A stretch of 64,000 nucleotides of DNA from positions 6,340 through 70,339 of the forward strand of contig MERI01000103.1 of NCBI GenBank assembly GCA_001772005.1. Direction: 5' to 3'. Shown here one piece after another: positions 17,515-25,713 of this stretch; within the stretch, counting starts at the first letter, position 1, and each line of letters begins with the position of its first letter. The translations under genes were made by a program, and so were the position numbers. The notes beneath the pieces were generated by a model, which was not told the origin of the DNA, made no database searches, and saw nothing but the letters and a program-made list of their open reading frames with translations. This stretch comes from Betaproteobacteria bacterium RIFCSPLOWO2_12_FULL_62_58 (GTDB lineage Bacteria > Pseudomonadota > Gammaproteobacteria > Burkholderiales > SG8-41).

Positions 17515-18240
17515 ATGCCTCCTGAACGCGAAAGCCCGACCTGGCTTGATTACTTCTCCGGCGGCGTACCGACTGGTGAGTTCTTCCGAATGACGTTGGA
17601 AGATTTAGCCATGATCGTCGATGAATCCTCAAAAAGACCGAGCCGCGTCAACGAGGTCTGCTACATCGGACTCATCGCATATTTCGAAGCATTCTGTAAA
17701 GACCACTTCGCGTCTGTGCTGAACATTGAGCCGACGCTACTGGGTGCTCTGCGTCAACAAGGGCAGGACATACAAATAGATCCCACGCGCTTGATAGAGC
17801 TACAGGAGGAGTGGCCATATCGTCTCGGCTTCCTCGTCGCGGAGAAGTTCGACTTTGGCACGCCCCAGAAGGTCAATGCACTGTACGGTGCCTTGCTCAA
17901 GGTAAGCCCGTTCTCAAAAGACGAAGCAACGTTCTACGAGAAAATGCTGAACGATAGGAACTTGCTAGTGCACCACGGCGGAACGCACACGTTCACGTAC
18001 CTGCGCCAGGCCAAGCTTGGGACTGATGGCGCCGGGTACCGTCCCTATTTCAGCTCCCTACCCGTGACTGCGGAGTATTTCGAGAAACGACGGGTGTTCG
18101 TTGAAGGGATCGCCAAGAAGACTTTGAAGACCACGCACGCAGCGCTTAAGCACTATTCGACGGAACTGGGCGTCCAATACACACCGGAACGAGAGAAGGC
18201 GATGAATGCATTCTTGTGGTGGGGCGAGGAGAAGATCTAA
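17515..18240 (+). CDS. HEPN-like protein
   Basis: A 241-residue helical protein. The stretch NDRNLLVHHGG contains R-N-L-L-V-H, which fits the HEPN RNase motif R-x4-6-H, and the earlier helix CYIGLIAYFEAFCKDHF fits the first HEPN helix. HEPN domains are RNA-cutting or RNA-binding and are common in toxin-antitoxin and defence loci. The ATG at 17515 gives MPPERESPTWLDYF. It follows the PIN-like gene on the same strand after 110 bases; a joint function is inference. No antitoxin-like small gene is seen beside it. Confidence 0.6.
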   Translation: MPPERESPTWLDYFSGGVPTGEFFRMTLEDLAMIVDESSKRPSRVNEVCYIGLIAYFEAFCKDHFASVLNIEPTLLGALRQQGQDIQIDPTRLIELQEEWPYRLGFLVAEKFDFGTPQKVNALYGALLKVSPFSKDEATFYEKMLNDRNLLVHHGGTHTFTYLRQAKLGTDGAGYRPYFSSLPVTAEYFEKRRVFVEGIAKKTLKTTHAALKHYSTELGVQYTPEREKAMNAFLWWGEEKI

Positions 18241-18461
18241 TGTTCGCGTGCAAGGGTGGCGCTCTTCCCCGATGGTGGTCGTTAAGGCGGCACCTTAATC
18301 AGCCAAGAGTGCCTATGGTTGCCCGAATCGGGGAGGCAGATAGGGCTCGAACTCCTGAGGCGATCCCATTGATACTGTACCTTACGAGTGTCCGCTGCTA
18401 ACCTGTCGGGCACGTCATCACTTATCGCACGACCAGCAACGCCACTCGCATCTTGCAACTC

Positions 18462-18890
18462 ATGGCACGTTTACTAACAGTTCTCCTGCTCACAGGCCTG
18501 AGCTCGGCAATCATCGCGCTGGTCTCATGTGCGGGCGGAGGTGCTCCGAGTGATCGCTCGCCGGCGAGCGGCGAGCGCGCGAGAGTCTTGGCGCCGATCG
18601 AGGCGGCGGAACTCGTTGTGCGCGAATCGCTTCCGCCCCAATATGCAGTGCGCATTACATCGGGATTGCCAAGCGGCTGCGCCGCCTTCGACGGCATCGA
18701 AGTCAAACGCGAAGCGAGAAACGCCGATCTCACCGTCTGGAACACGGTACCGGCCGACAAGCGCATCATCTGCACGATGATCTACGGGATCGCCCGCCAC
18801 ACCGTGGAACTCGGCAGCGATTTCGCGCCGGGGGAGACCTACACCGTGCGCGTCAACGGCGAGCCGAAGATCACGTTCACTGCCCGATAA
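18462..18890 (+). CDS. Putative lipoprotein, 142 aa
   Basis: A hypothetical protein with a signal peptide MARLLTVLLLTGL and a Cys at ALVSC that would fit a lipobox. The mature part (PPQYAVRITSGLPSGCAAFDG, then ICTMIYGIARHTVELG and YTVRVNG) looks like a small beta-rich domain. No family name is certain. A TTG nine bases upstream could also serve as start. A GC-rich hairpin repeat follows the stop and separates it from the convergent hydrolase gene. Confidence 0.6.
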   Translation: MARLLTVLLLTGLSSAIIALVSCAGGGAPSDRSPASGERARVLAPIEAAELVVRESLPPQYAVRITSGLPSGCAAFDGIEVKREARNADLTVWNTVPADKRIICTMIYGIARHTVELGSDFAPGETYTVRVNGEPKITFTAR

Positions 18891-18930
18891 AGGAAGGTTA
18901 GGAAAGAGGTGACGCAAGGAGTTAGATTCA

Positions 18931-18970
18931 CCCCCACCTTGATCCTCCCCCATCAAGGGGGAGGAGAAGT
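18931..18970 (+). repeat. GC-rich hairpin between convergent genes
   Basis: CCCCCACCTTGATCCTCCCC pairs imperfectly with the following AAGGGGGAGGAG. A short T-run at 18970-18974 follows, so it could also end transcription of the upstream lipoprotein gene. The GC-rich type recurs at 10088, 13499, 45201, 46861 and 47102. Confidence 0.6.
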
Positions 18971-19063
18971 TTTTCTATCTTCCCCACCGAGCGAGAGGAG
19001 AAGTTTTTTGTCGGCTTCCACCCGGCGACCGTCCGAGCATCTCGCCGTGCGGGCGAGAGCAGT

Positions 19064-19930
19064 TCACTTCTTGAGTGCCTGCGCGAAGAATTCCGTGGTG
19101 CGCCGTATTGCGTCCTCGCGTGCCTGCGGATTCTCGCCGACGGTGGCACCGAGGCGGTCCGGCTTGTTGAGGTTCCGCACGTTCGGCCGGTAGCGGACCG
19201 GCGAGTTGATGCGGTCGAAGCTGTGATAGGCGCCGGGATAGGTGACGATCTCGATCGTCGCGCCTGCGGTTTGAGCGATGGAGACAAGTTCCCTGCATGC
19301 CACGGCCGGCGTCCAGTCATCCGCTTCTCCGGAAAGAATCAGCAGCGGCGCGTAAGGCCGGTAGGGCGTTTTCGCTTTTGAGAGCGTGCGGCAGCCGGGA
19401 TAGAACGCGACTGCCGCGCGGAAGTCCGGCTCGCGGTGGCTCGCCTCGCGCATGCTGTAGAGCGTTCCGGTCCCGCCATTCGACCAGCCCAGCAAACCAA
19501 TTCTTCCCGCAGCGACGTACGGCTGCTTGCTGAGCCATTGCAGGGCGGCATAAGCGTCTTCAACCCGTTCCCGGCTTTCCAGGATCGGGCGCTTCTGCAG
19601 CTCGCAGATCGACCATTGGCCGCGCGGCCTGAAGCTGTCGACGAGCAGCGCGACATAACCTTCCTCGCTCAGCGTTTCCGCCCAGTACCGATAAGAAGTC
19701 GTCACGTATCCCGAAGGTGTGTACATGCCGCCGCAACCGTGGAGCATCACGACGGCGGGAAACGGTCCCGGTCCCTGCGGTCGGAACTGCAGCCCGCTCA
19801 ACTGCACCGGCGCGTCGTTGAATTCCTTGAGCGCCGGAAACTCGACCCACTCGGTGTCGTAAGCGCCGCGCGCGGGAACGCAGGTGAACAGCGTCAGCAA
19901 CAGCAGGAGGGCGGGAAGAGTTGAACGCAT
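19064..19930 (-). CDS. Secreted dienelactone-hydrolase-like protein
   Basis: A 288-residue alpha/beta hydrolase. An N-terminal signal peptide (to about residue 23, ARGA) points to the periplasm, unlike cytosolic catabolic dienelactone hydrolases. HGCGGM gives the oxyanion loop, the nucleophile is Ser in LLGWSNGG (classical DLH uses Cys), the acid is Asp in GEADDWTP and the base His in GAYHSFD. The triad is complete, so it is probably an active esterase of unknown substrate. It starts 6 bases after the enolase-superfamily gene ends and is probably co-transcribed with it. Confidence 0.82.
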   Translation of the reverse strand: MRSTLPALLLLLTLFTCVPARGAYDTEWVEFPALKEFNDAPVQLSGLQFRPQGPGPFPAVVMLHGCGGMYTPSGYVTTSYRYWAETLSEEGYVALLVDSFRPRGQWSICELQKRPILESRERVEDAYAALQWLSKQPYVAAGRIGLLGWSNGGTGTLYSMREASHREPDFRAAVAFYPGCRTLSKAKTPYRPYAPLLILSGEADDWTPAVACRELVSIAQTAGATIEIVTYPGAYHSFDRINSPVRYRPNVRNLNKPDRLGATVGENPQAREDAIRRTTEFFAQALKK

Positions 19931-19936
19931 CGCAGT

Positions 19937-21046
19937 TCAATTCGCACGATATCTGCGGATCATGTCCTGGTCGAGAGCGAGCCCGAAGCCGGGATCTTTC
20001 GAGACCTCGAACATGCCGTCCTTGACCGGCGGCCGGTTCGCCCACATTGCCTGCCACACCGGGTCACGGTCGGGATCGGCGAAGCACTCGAGATAGGTGC
20101 CGTGCGGCACGGCGGCGAGCAGGTGCTGTGCGATCTGCGCTTCCTCGTGATGCGCCATCTGCACGCCGGCCGCGGCACAGAGTGCCGCGGCGCGCCGCCA
20201 GTCGGTGACGCCGCCGCCTTCCGAGACGTCGTAATTGACGAAGTCCACGGCGTTACCGTCGACAAGCCGCCGCACACCGTGGCTGGTAATCTCGCACTGT
20301 CCAGCGTTGATCGGAATGCGTGTAGCCTGTCGCACGCGCGCCATCAGCGCCACGTCATCGTACCAGTGGCAGGGTTCCTCGAACCAGCGGATATCAAGGG
20401 GCTCAACCAGATGGGCGAAACGGATCGCGTCCTGTGCGGTCCAGCCGCGGTTCGCGTCCACGGCAAGGATGAAATCGTCGCCGGCGGCCATGCGCGCGGC
20501 CTCCACGCGCTTGGCGTCCTCTTCCGGCGCGAGGCCGCCGACCTTGAACTTGCAGCCCGCCATACCGGCTTTGCGGTATAGCTCGATCTCCCGGCCGATG
20601 TCGGCGAGCGTCTTGCCGGGCATGTAGTAGCCGCCAATGGAAATGATCGGCAGGCGGTTGCGATAGCCGCCAAGCAGGGCGCAGACGCTCTTGCCGAGCG
20701 CCTTGCCGACCAGATCCCACACAGCGCAGTCGACGCACGCAATGGCTTCAAGCAGCGTCTTGCGGTCACGGCTCGTGTGGGTGAGCGCGAACATCTTCTC
20801 CCAGATGCGCTCGCCCTCGAAGATGCTCATGCCTTTGATGAGTGGCGCGAGTTCAACCTGAATGAGCCGCACGATTTCGCGCCCATGCTCGCGGTTGTCG
20901 CCGTTGTAGACTTCGCTGACCAGTCCTTCCCCGGTGCGCATGCGCGTGACGATGGTGCAGCGCTTGAGGACGGAGTAGGTCGAACCGCCGAAGTTCTTCT
21001 TCAGCGGGATCTCGATCGCAATCGCTTCAATTGTTTCGATGCGCAT
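19937..21046 (-). CDS. Enolase-superfamily enzyme (mandelate racemase / muconate lactonizing type)
   Basis: A 369-residue enzyme with an N-terminal capping domain and a C-terminal barrel. Visible active-site pieces: K-x-K in CKFKVGG, metal ligands Asp in AVDANRGW, Glu in WFEEPC and Glu in GQCEITS, and a His-rich stretch MAHHEEAQIAQH near the end. These support proton abstraction next to a carboxylate, as in racemases, cycloisomerases and sugar-acid dehydratases; the exact substrate is unknown. I start at MRIETIEAIA (21046) and reject 10 extra residues. It lies between metG and the hydrolase on the minus strand. Confidence 0.82.
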   Translation of the reverse strand: MRIETIEAIAIEIPLKKNFGGSTYSVLKRCTIVTRMRTGEGLVSEVYNGDNREHGREIVRLIQVELAPLIKGMSIFEGERIWEKMFALTHTSRDRKTLLEAIACVDCAVWDLVGKALGKSVCALLGGYRNRLPIISIGGYYMPGKTLADIGREIELYRKAGMAGCKFKVGGLAPEEDAKRVEAARMAAGDDFILAVDANRGWTAQDAIRFAHLVEPLDIRWFEEPCHWYDDVALMARVRQATRIPINAGQCEITSHGVRRLVDGNAVDFVNYDVSEGGGVTDWRRAAALCAAAGVQMAHHEEAQIAQHLLAAVPHGTYLECFADPDRDPVWQAMWANRPPVKDGMFEVSKDPGFGLALDQDMIRRYRAN

Positions 21047-21056
21047 GATGATATTT

Positions 21057-21117
21057 GTAGCGCAGGCGCCTCGCATGCCGCAGTTGATTTGGTATGCAGG
21101 CGAGGCGCCTGCGCTAC
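21057..21117 (-). repeat. Perfect 18-bp inverted repeat between metG and the enolase-like gene
   Basis: GTAGCGCAGGCGCCTCGC at 21057-21074 is exactly inverted at 21100-21117, with a 25-base loop. It fills the spacer between the metG stop and the next start. No T-run follows, so it is a dispersed palindromic repeat or processing site rather than a clear terminator. Confidence 0.85.
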
Positions 21118-21122
21118 GTTTG

Positions 21123-23342
21123 TTACTTCACTTTCATGCCGGGCTGCGCGCCGGAGTCGGGCGACAGTAGATAAAGTCCCGGCGCATCGCCGCTCGCGGC
21201 CAGTACCATGCCTTCCGACATGCCGAATTTCATCTTGCGTGGCGCGAGGTTGGCGACAACGACCGTCAGCCGGCCGATCAGAGTGGCGGGGTCGTAGGCC
21301 GACTTGATGCCGGCGAACACCGTGCGTGTTTCGCCACCGAGATCGAGTGTGAGCTTCAGAAGCTTGTCCGCGCCTTCGACATGCTCGGCGTTGACGATCT
21401 TCGCGATGCGCAGGTCGATTTTCGCGAAGTCGTCGATCGATATCGTTGTAGGCGCGGCAGGTTTTGCTTCCTCCTGTTTCGGAGGGGAGGCGGGATGGGG
21501 CGTCGAGGCAGTCACTTTGGCGGACTCCTTTTCGATTTCGAACAGCGCGTCGAGCTGCTTCGGGTCGACGCGGGTCATCAGATGTTGATATGGACGAATG
21601 GTATGTCCTGGTGCGAGCGGTGCGTCTACATCTTCCCACCGGAGGGGATTGATGTTGAGGAACACCTCAGCTTTCGAGGCAAGCTCGGGCAGAATTGGTT
21701 TTAAATAAAGTGTCAATAACCGGAATAGATTAAGACCCACAGTACATACGACTTGGAGTTCCTCTTCCTCGGAAGAATTTTTCGCCAACTCCCAAGGTTT
21801 TTTGTCATCTATGTACCGATTGGCGATATCAGCAAGTTCCATAATCAGCCGCAACGCTCGCCCAAACTCACGTCCAGCATATGCCTCCGCAACGGAAAAT
21901 CCGAGACCGCGGAACCAGCCAAAGATGTCTTTCGTGTCGTAACCCCGTGGATGTGTATATCCACGTCCAATTGGAGGAGTTTCTCCTTTTAACCGGCTTG
22001 TAACAACATCCTTGTTGTGTTCCTCTTGCGCGACTTGGTTTACGTAGGGAGTAGGATCGATTTTCGGAAGCTGTGCAGCAAACTTTCCGTCAAATCGTTT
22101 AGAAATGAAACCCGCGCACCTACTTGCGATATTTACGTACTTCCCGATCAGATCGCTATTTACCCGAGCCAAGAAATCGTCCGGATTGAAATCGATATCC
22201 TCGACGTTCGCATTGAGCTTGGCGGCGATGTAGTAGCGCAGCCACTCCGGGTTCATGCCGATGTCGAGGTAGCGCAGCGGGCTGATGCCGGTGCCGCGCG
22301 ACTTGGACATTTTCTCGCCCGAGATGTTGATGAAGCCGTGGACGTAGACGTGGTCGGGTACGCGGTAAGGTTTTCCCGCGTACTTGAGCATCGCCGGCCA
22401 GAACAGGGTGTGGAAGTAGATGATGTCCTTGCCGATGAAATGAATCTGCTCGGTATCCGGCGCAGACAGGAATTCCTCGAACGAACGCGTCTCCCCCTTG
22501 GCGCGCGCCTTGCCGCTGCCAAAGTAGTTTTTCAAGCTTGCAAGATAGCCGACCGGTGCATCGAGCCACACATAGAAAAACTTGCCGGGCGCATCGGGGA
22601 TCGGTATGCCGAAATAGGGTTCGTCGCGTGAAATGTCCCAGTCGCCGAGCGTCTTGCCACCGTCGCCTTCGAGCCATTCCTTGGCCTTGTTCGCGACCTG
22701 GGACTGAAGCCGGCCGGGTTCGTTGATCCATTCTTTCAAGAACTCGACGCACTTCAGATCGGATAGCCTGAAGAAGTAGTGCTCCGAGCTTTTGAGCACC
22801 GGCGTGGCGCCGGAGAGCGTGGAGTAGGGGTTCTTGAGGTCGGTAGGCGTATAGACGGAGCCGCATACTTCGCAGGCATCTCCATACTGATCTTTCGCGC
22901 CGCACTTGGGGCATTCACCCTTGATGTAGCGGTCAGCGAGGAACATGCCCTTCACCGGATCGTAGAACTGCTCTACCGGCTTGGTATAGACAAGGCTTGC
23001 GGCTTTGAGCTTGCGGTAGATGTCCTGTGAAAGTTCAATATTCTCGGGCGAATCGGTCGAATGCCAGTTGTCGAAGGCGATGTGGAAACCGTGCAGGTAT
23101 TTCGGCCGCTCGGCGCCAATGCGGGTGACGAGCTGTTCCGGCGTGACGCCCTCCGCCTCCGCCTTGAGCATGATCGGCGCACCGTGCGCGTCGTCGGCGC
23201 ATACAAAGTGTACTTCGTGGCCCTGCATGCGCTGGAACCGCACCCAGATGTCGGCCTGGATGTACTCCATGATGTGGCCGATGTGGAACGAGCCGTTGGC
23301 GTAGGGCAGGGCCGTGGTGACGAAGATGCGGCGTTTTTCCAT
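21123..23342 (-). CDS. metG: Methionyl-tRNA synthetase with tRNA-binding C-domain
   Basis: A 739-residue class I synthetase that charges tRNA-Met. The HIGH motif is FHIGHIMEY (residues 19-27), a zinc knuckle [17 protein letters not shown] follows, the KMSKS loop is [11 protein letters not shown], then the anticodon-binding helices, and at the end an EMAP-II/Trbp-like domain ([14 protein letters not shown] to about MVLAASG). It is longer than the usual 670-690: about 45 residues around 425-470 (from [11 protein letters not shown] to IFGWFRG) have no place in E. coli MetRS and read like an in-frame insertion with small hairpins in the DNA. The stretch from about 21,660 to 22,190 is also clearly more AT-rich than the rest of the gene. 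Confidence 0.95.
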   Translation of the reverse strand: MEKRRIFVTTALPYANGSFHIGHIMEYIQADIWVRFQRMQGHEVHFVCADDAHGAPIMLKAEAEGVTPEQLVTRIGAERPKYLHGFHIAFDNWHSTDSPENIELSQDIYRKLKAASLVYTKPVEQFYDPVKGMFLADRYIKGECPKCGAKDQYGDACEVCGSVYTPTDLKNPYSTLSGATPVLKSSEHYFFRLSDLKCVEFLKEWINEPGRLQSQVANKAKEWLEGDGGKTLGDWDISRDEPYFGIPIPDAPGKFFYVWLDAPVGYLASLKNYFGSGKARAKGETRSFEEFLSAPDTEQIHFIGKDIIYFHTLFWPAMLKYAGKPYRVPDHVYVHGFINISGEKMSKSRGTGISPLRYLDIGMNPEWLRYYIAAKLNANVEDIDFNPDDFLARVNSDLIGKYVNIASRCAGFISKRFDGKFAAQLPKIDPTPYVNQVAQEEHNKDVVTSRLKGETPPIGRGYTHPRGYDTKDIFGWFRGLGFSVAEAYAGREFGRALRLIMELADIANRYIDDKKPWELAKNSSEEEELQVVCTVGLNLFRLLTLYLKPILPELASKAEVFLNINPLRWEDVDAPLAPGHTIRPYQHLMTRVDPKQLDALFEIEKESAKVTASTPHPASPPKQEEAKPAAPTTISIDDFAKIDLRIAKIVNAEHVEGADKLLKLTLDLGGETRTVFAGIKSAYDPATLIGRLTVVVANLAPRKMKFGMSEGMVLAASGDAPGLYLLSPDSGAQPGMKVK

Positions 23343-23524
23343 TTATTACGGGAACTTAAAGACTGGCATTGTAACAAACGGACCTTAGCGGCCCGGGCTG
23401 GGAGCCGTTTGTGGCGCCGGCCCCGCGCGTCCATGAGAAAACCTTTTTACGTCAAGGGTGAAGGCATGTTGAGCGCGCGGATTTGCTAGAATCGCGTCCT
23501 ACCCGAATTAATAGAAGAGATCCC

Positions 23525-24613
23525 ATGGCCATCACAGAGCAGCAGGTCCAGGACGCGCTGAAGCAACTGGTCGACCCGAACACCAGGAAGGACTACGTCT
23601 CCACCAAGTCGGCGCGCAACATCAGGATCGACGGCGACAATGTGTCGGTGGATATCCTTTTGGGCTACCCGGCGAAGAGCCAGCTCGAGCCGATCCGCAA
23701 GCAAGTCGTCGCCAAGCTGAAGACCATTCCCGGCATCGGCAACGTGGCCGTCAACATCTCGATGAAAATCGTCTCTCACGCCGTGCAGCGCGGCGTCAAG
23801 CTCGTCCCGGGGGTGAAGAACATCATCGCGATCGCCTCCGGCAAGGGCGGCGTGGGCAAGAGCACGACGGCGGTCAATCTCGCGCTTGCGCTCGCCGCCG
23901 AGGGCGCCAGTGTCGGGGTGCTGGACGCCGATATCTACGGCCCGTCACAGCCCATGATGCTGGGTATTACCGGCCGGCCCGAGTCGAAGGACGGCAAGAG
24001 CCTGGAGCCGATGGAAGGCCACGGCTTGCAGGCGATGTCGATCGGCTTCCTGATCGACGTCGAGACACCCATGGTGTGGCGCGGCCCGATGGTGACCCAG
24101 GCGCTGGAGCAGCTCACGAATGAAACCAAGTGGCGGGACATCGACTACCTGGTAGTGGACCTGCCGCCGGGCACCGGTGATATCCAGTTGACGCTCGCCC
24201 AGCGCGTGCCGGTGACCGGCGCCATCATTGTCACCACCCCCCAGGACATCGCGCTGATCGACGCCCGCAAGGGGCTCAAGATGTTCGAGAAAGTCGGCAT
24301 CCCCATCCTCGGCATCGTCGAGAACATGAGTATCCATATCTGCTCCAAGTGCGGCCACGAGGAGCGCATTTTCGGCGAGGGCGGCGGGGAGCGCATGGGC
24401 AAGGACTACGACGTCGAACTCCTCGGCGCGCTGCCGCTCGACATCGGCATCCGCGAGCAGGCCGACTCCGGCAAACCGACCGTGGTGTCCGACCCCGACG
24501 GCCGGGTGGCGCAAATCTACAAGCAGATCGCCCGGCGCGTGGCGGTGAAGATTGCCGAGAAGCAGCAGGACCATTCGGCGGCATTCCCCAAGATCGTCGT
24601 CCAGAATACCTAG
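23525..24613 (+). CDS. apbC: Iron-sulfur carrier ATPase ApbC/Mrp
   Basis: A 362-residue Mrp/ApbC/NBP35-family P-loop protein that delivers Fe-S clusters. An N-terminal MIP18-like domain (1-90, VDPNTRKDYV) precedes the ATPase domain with deviant Walker A GKGGVGKST, switch DADIYGPSQP, DLPPGTGD and the cluster-binding CSKCG. I start at ATG 23525 (MAITEQQVQ). Its TAG stop lies inside the first unit of a heptamer repeat that fills the spacer to dcd. Confidence 0.95.
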   Translation: MAITEQQVQDALKQLVDPNTRKDYVSTKSARNIRIDGDNVSVDILLGYPAKSQLEPIRKQVVAKLKTIPGIGNVAVNISMKIVSHAVQRGVKLVPGVKNIIAIASGKGGVGKSTTAVNLALALAAEGASVGVLDADIYGPSQPMMLGITGRPESKDGKSLEPMEGHGLQAMSIGFLIDVETPMVWRGPMVTQALEQLTNETKWRDIDYLVVDLPPGTGDIQLTLAQRVPVTGAIIVTTPQDIALIDARKGLKMFEKVGIPILGIVENMSIHICSKCGHEERIFGEGGGERMGKDYDVELLGALPLDIGIREQADSGKPTVVSDPDGRVAQIYKQIARRVAVKIAEKQQDHSAAFPKIVVQNT

Positions 24614-24785
24614 GATTCAGGATCGAGGATTCAGGATCGAGGATTCAGGATCAAGGATCAAGGATTCAGGATCAAGGATTCAGGACTGAGGAAGGATTTG
24701 GGTTCCGCGGGCGCACCAAAGCGGCTTATAATCCAGAGCCAATCAAGCTTCCCTCAATCCTAATAACTCAATCCTCGATCCTGCG
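24612..24785 (+). repeat. Inverted AGGATTC/AGGATCG heptamer array, apbC-dcd spacer
   Basis: Twelve perfect-register heptamers of the form AGGAnnn run from 24612 to 24695, starting with the AG of the apbC TAG stop. After a loop of about 55 bases, four to five inverted heptamers run from 24751 to 24785 and end directly before the dcd ATG. The spacer is thus almost wholly repeat. The place where the dcd ribosome site should be is made of the CCTCGATCCTGCG end of the array. Confidence 0.95.
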
Positions 24786-25358
24786 ATGAGCATCAAATCC
24801 GACCGCTGGATCCGCCGCATGGCGGAGAGTCAGCGCATGATCGAGCCGTTCGAGCCCAACCAGATCAAGGAAGTGAACGGCCAGCGCATCGTCTCCTACG
24901 GCACCTCCAGCTACGGCTACGATATCCGCTGCTCCAGCGAATTCAAGCTGTTTACGAACCTCAACACCACCATCGTCGATCCCAAGAGCTTCGACCCCAA
25001 ATCCTTCGTCGACGTCACGGGCGATTTCTGCATCATTCCGCCCAACTCATTTGCGCTCGCCCGGACCGTCGAGTATTTTCGCGTCCCGCGCAACGTACTG
25101 GTGCTTTGCCTTGGAAAAAGTACATATGCCCGTTGCGGCATCATCGTCAACGTGACGCCCCTCGAACCGGAGTGGGAGGGCTACGTGACCCTGGAGTTTT
25201 CCAATACCACGCCCTTGCCCGCCAAGATCTACGCCAACGAGGGTGTGGCGCAGGTGATTTTCCTCGAGTCGGCGCCCGACGATGTCTGCGCGACCTCCTA
25301 CAAGGACCGCGGCGGCAAGTATCAGGGCCAGGTCGGCGTAACACTGCCCAAAATTTGA
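24786..25358 (+). CDS. dcd: dCTP deaminase
   Basis: A 190-residue trimeric enzyme that deaminates dCTP to dUTP for thymidylate supply. Typical motifs: [44 protein letters not shown] (catalytic Glu in the last part; nucleotide-site Ser/Arg before it) and the C-terminal YQGQ. Length is standard. No Shine-Dalgarno is present because the heptamer array abuts the ATG, so translation may depend on the array or on coupling. Confidence 0.96.
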   Translation: MSIKSDRWIRRMAESQRMIEPFEPNQIKEVNGQRIVSYGTSSYGYDIRCSSEFKLFTNLNTTIVDPKSFDPKSFVDVTGDFCIIPPNSFALARTVEYFRVPRNVLVLCLGKSTYARCGIIVNVTPLEPEWEGYVTLEFSNTTPLPAKIYANEGVAQVIFLESAPDDVCATSYKDRGGKYQGQVGVTLPKI

Positions 25359-25545
25359 TCGGTGCAGCTGTCGCTCGCGCGGCCTGTGGAAGGACGGCGC
25401 GAGGGCGCGACAGCGTTACGCCGGCCAGTCGAATACCCTCCCGCGCCGCGCTCGCTCCGCTCGCGAAGCCGAGAACCGAGGCGCTTCGCTCGCCCGAGTC
25501 GGGGCTGTCCTCCAAAAATATTTTCGCCAAAACCGCAAAAAACTC
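25359..25545. other. dcd-to-odc spacer, left part
   Basis: GC-rich at first, turning AT-rich near 25510. It contains an imperfect inverted repeat GCTGTCGC (25368-25375) / GCGACAGC (25407-25414) shortly after the dcd stop, with no T-run. No gene seen; the promoter and leader peptide for the decarboxylase follow. Confidence 0.5.
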
Positions 25546-25573
25546 TTGATTCCTGGGAAATAGATCTTATAAT
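25546..25573 (+). promoter_or_regulatory. Strong sigma-70-like promoter of the decarboxylase
   Basis: TTGATT at 25546-25551 and a perfect TATAAT at 25568-25573, 16 bases apart, in an AT-rich island. The start of transcription would be near 25580, about 50 bases before the leader peptide ATG at 25630 and about 135 before the decarboxylase start. Confidence 0.65.
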
Positions 25574-25629
25574 TCGCGGAAATTTGCAGTTTTGTGATTG
25601 ACGGTAGCGCTGAGTGACAGGAGGTCATC

Positions 25630-25695
25630 ATGACAGTTATGAGGAACTGCTGCTGTACGGGTGATGTGGTTGGTTTGCTCATTCCGGAAACCTAG
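25630..25695 (+). CDS. Leader peptide with Cys-Cys-Cys, upstream of odc
   Basis: A 21-codon frame MTVMRNCCCTGDVVGLLIPET ending in TAG, too short for usual gene calling. It has an excellent AGGAGGT ribosome site about 5 bases before its ATG, better than that of the decarboxylase itself. It lies between the strong promoter and the decarboxylase start, 18 bases before the ATG. The run of three Cys codons suggests a sensing or attenuation role; analogues known elsewhere are the ornithine-sensing SpeFL leader of E. coli and Cys-rich attenuator peptides in mycobacteria. No homology to either is claimed. Confidence 0.6.
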   Translation: MTVMRNCCCTGDVVGLLIPET

Positions 25696-25713
25696 GTCGT
25701 AGGAGATACTTTG

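Noticed and set aside
18300..18400. Possible tRNA fragment (GGGCTCGAACTCC near 18350)
   Set aside because: The loop is not a proper T-arm and no acceptor, D or anticodon arm can be built around it.
24612..24785. CRISPR array
   Set aside because: The units are 7-base direct repeats without spacers and have an inverted second arm; no cas genes are present.
25368..25414. Terminator after dcd
   Set aside because: A good inverted repeat is present, but no T-run follows on either strand.
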